Shown here: in pieces, positions 63,723 to 64,000 of the stretch
How the letters are laid out: each line of letters begins with the position of its first letter
Numbering within the stretch: the stretch's first letter is position 1
DNA from: Rhodopirellula bahusiensis
GTDB taxonomy: Bacteria; Planctomycetota; Planctomycetia; Pirellulales; Pirellulaceae
DNA: 64,000 nucleotides
Direction of reading: 5' to 3'
Assembly (NCBI RefSeq): GCF_002727185.1
Contig: NZ_NIZW01000016.1
Span: forward strand, 62,001-126,000
The notes under the pieces: model-generated
Database searches by the model: none
Seen by the model: only the letters and a program-made list of their open reading frames with translations
Told to the model about the DNA's origin: nothing
Program-made: the position numbers and the translations under genes

Positions 63723-64000
63723 TCAATTCGTTCGAGTTTGTTCCGCCTTGTCTGTGCTTGCCTGGTCCATGCTTTTCTGTTCGATGCCTGCCTGGTCGGT
63801 GCCCGGTTGTCCCTTTTCGGCCTTTGTTTTGACCAAGCAATGAAAACCATAGCAACGTTCTTCGTCTTCACGTTCTTCCACGGAGGAGTCGAGGATCTCT
63901 TGCACTTGGCTCATGCGATCAGAGTCCAGAGCCATCGACAAGACACGTTGCTGACCATCCGGTCCCAAGACCGCGGTGGTCAACACAGCGACGCAACCTG
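63723..64000 (-). CDS. C-terminal part of a gene cut by the window edge, function unknown
   Basis: The frame is open from the window edge to a stop at 63723, about 92 residues: a hydrophobic-to-neutral stretch (AVLTTAVLGPDGQQRVLSMAL), an acidic helix (SQVQEILDSSVEEREDEE) and a Lys/Gln/Asp-rich tail with TDQA and MDQA wording. It lies upstream of the MoxR operon on the same strand, 84 bp away. No family is recognised from this fragment. Confidence 0.5.
   Translation of the reverse strand, partial: GCVAVLTTAVLGPDGQQRVLSMALDSDRMSQVQEILDSSVEEREDEERCYGFHCLVKTKAEKGQPGTDQAGIEQKSMDQASTDKAEQTRTN

Noticed and set aside
63649-63855. 68-residue minus-strand ORF near the right edge
   Set aside because: Overlaps the longer open frame that continues beyond the window and has Arg/Gly/His-rich shadow composition.

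Overview
The window looks like a chromosomal segment of a Rhodopirellula-like planctomycete (family Pirellulaceae). The reasons are moderately high GC, weak or absent Shine-Dalgarno sites with frequent GTG/TTG starts, an ECF sigma factor of the type common in planctomycetes coupled to a sensor Ser/Thr kinase, a second large Ser/Thr kinase with a long exported tail, zinc-ribbon membrane proteins, a futalosine-pathway menaquinone gene (mqnD), a possible methanofuran-type ATP-grasp ligase, and a carotenoid-acid gene set. The taxonomic call is inference from gene content. No rRNA, tRNA, CRISPR array, insertion sequence or prophage was seen.

Layout. 1-4.5 kb: an exported FGE-fold protein ending in a double hairpin/terminator, a large secreted alpha/beta hydrolase and a small membrane protein. 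4.5-12.1 kb: one tight operon with an HDAC-family deacetylase, an ECF sigma factor, a two-TM sensor Ser/Thr kinase and a hybrid histidine kinase (PAS-PAS-HisKA-HATPase-pseudoreceiver-receiver-HPt). 12.2-17.5 kb: quinone oxidoreductase, hisI, a BtuF-like binding protein split by a frameshift at a six-base homopolymer, and a three-domain esterase-esterase-SMP30 fusion. 17.5-27.3 kb: a zinc-ribbon protein, an orphan OmpR/RstA-type regulator, a 2474-residue single-module fully reducing type I polyketide synthase with its own thioesterase, and a divergent zinc-ribbon membrane protein. 27.3-31.8 kb: MfnD-like ATP-grasp ligase, hot-dog thioesterase, SufT/MIP18-type protein, ComEA-like HhH protein, dapB and mqnD. 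31.9-40.1 kb: a 1191-residue Ser/Thr kinase with a KPAPGS tandem repeat, a small exported CxxCH protein with a strong terminator, an exported FAD oxidoreductase, a sigma-54 activator without receiver domain, and a nitroreductase.

40.1-45.3 kb: aldehyde dehydrogenase, CrtN/CrtP-family desaturase/oxidase, acyltransferase and glycosyltransferase, the last three with 4-bp overlaps. This is the tailoring set expected for a staphyloxanthin-like C30 carotenoid acid ester. 45.4-46.1 kb: a small antitoxin/VapC-like pair. 46.2-55.8 kb: a cytochrome-oxidase maturation region with a di-CxxCH lipoprotein, a 58-aa membrane protein, heme A synthase (COX15/CtaA), heme O synthase (CtaB), an ABC-2 ATPase/permease pair, then SCO1 and DUF420. 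It is interrupted by a cysteine-peptidase-like/DUF2786 fusion and an oppositely oriented esterase. 56-59 kb: YugP-type zinc peptidase, YjhG/YagF-type dehydratase and a DUF971 protein. 59-63.6 kb, minus strand: MoxR ATPase, DUF58 protein and TgpA-like transglutaminase in one operon. The right edge cuts a gene of unknown function.

The most noteworthy items are the PKS, the sigma/kinase/phosphorelay operon, the peptidase-DUF2786 fusion inside the oxidase-assembly locus, the carotenoid tailoring operon, and the frameshifted binding protein. All functions come from reading translated motifs; no database search was run.
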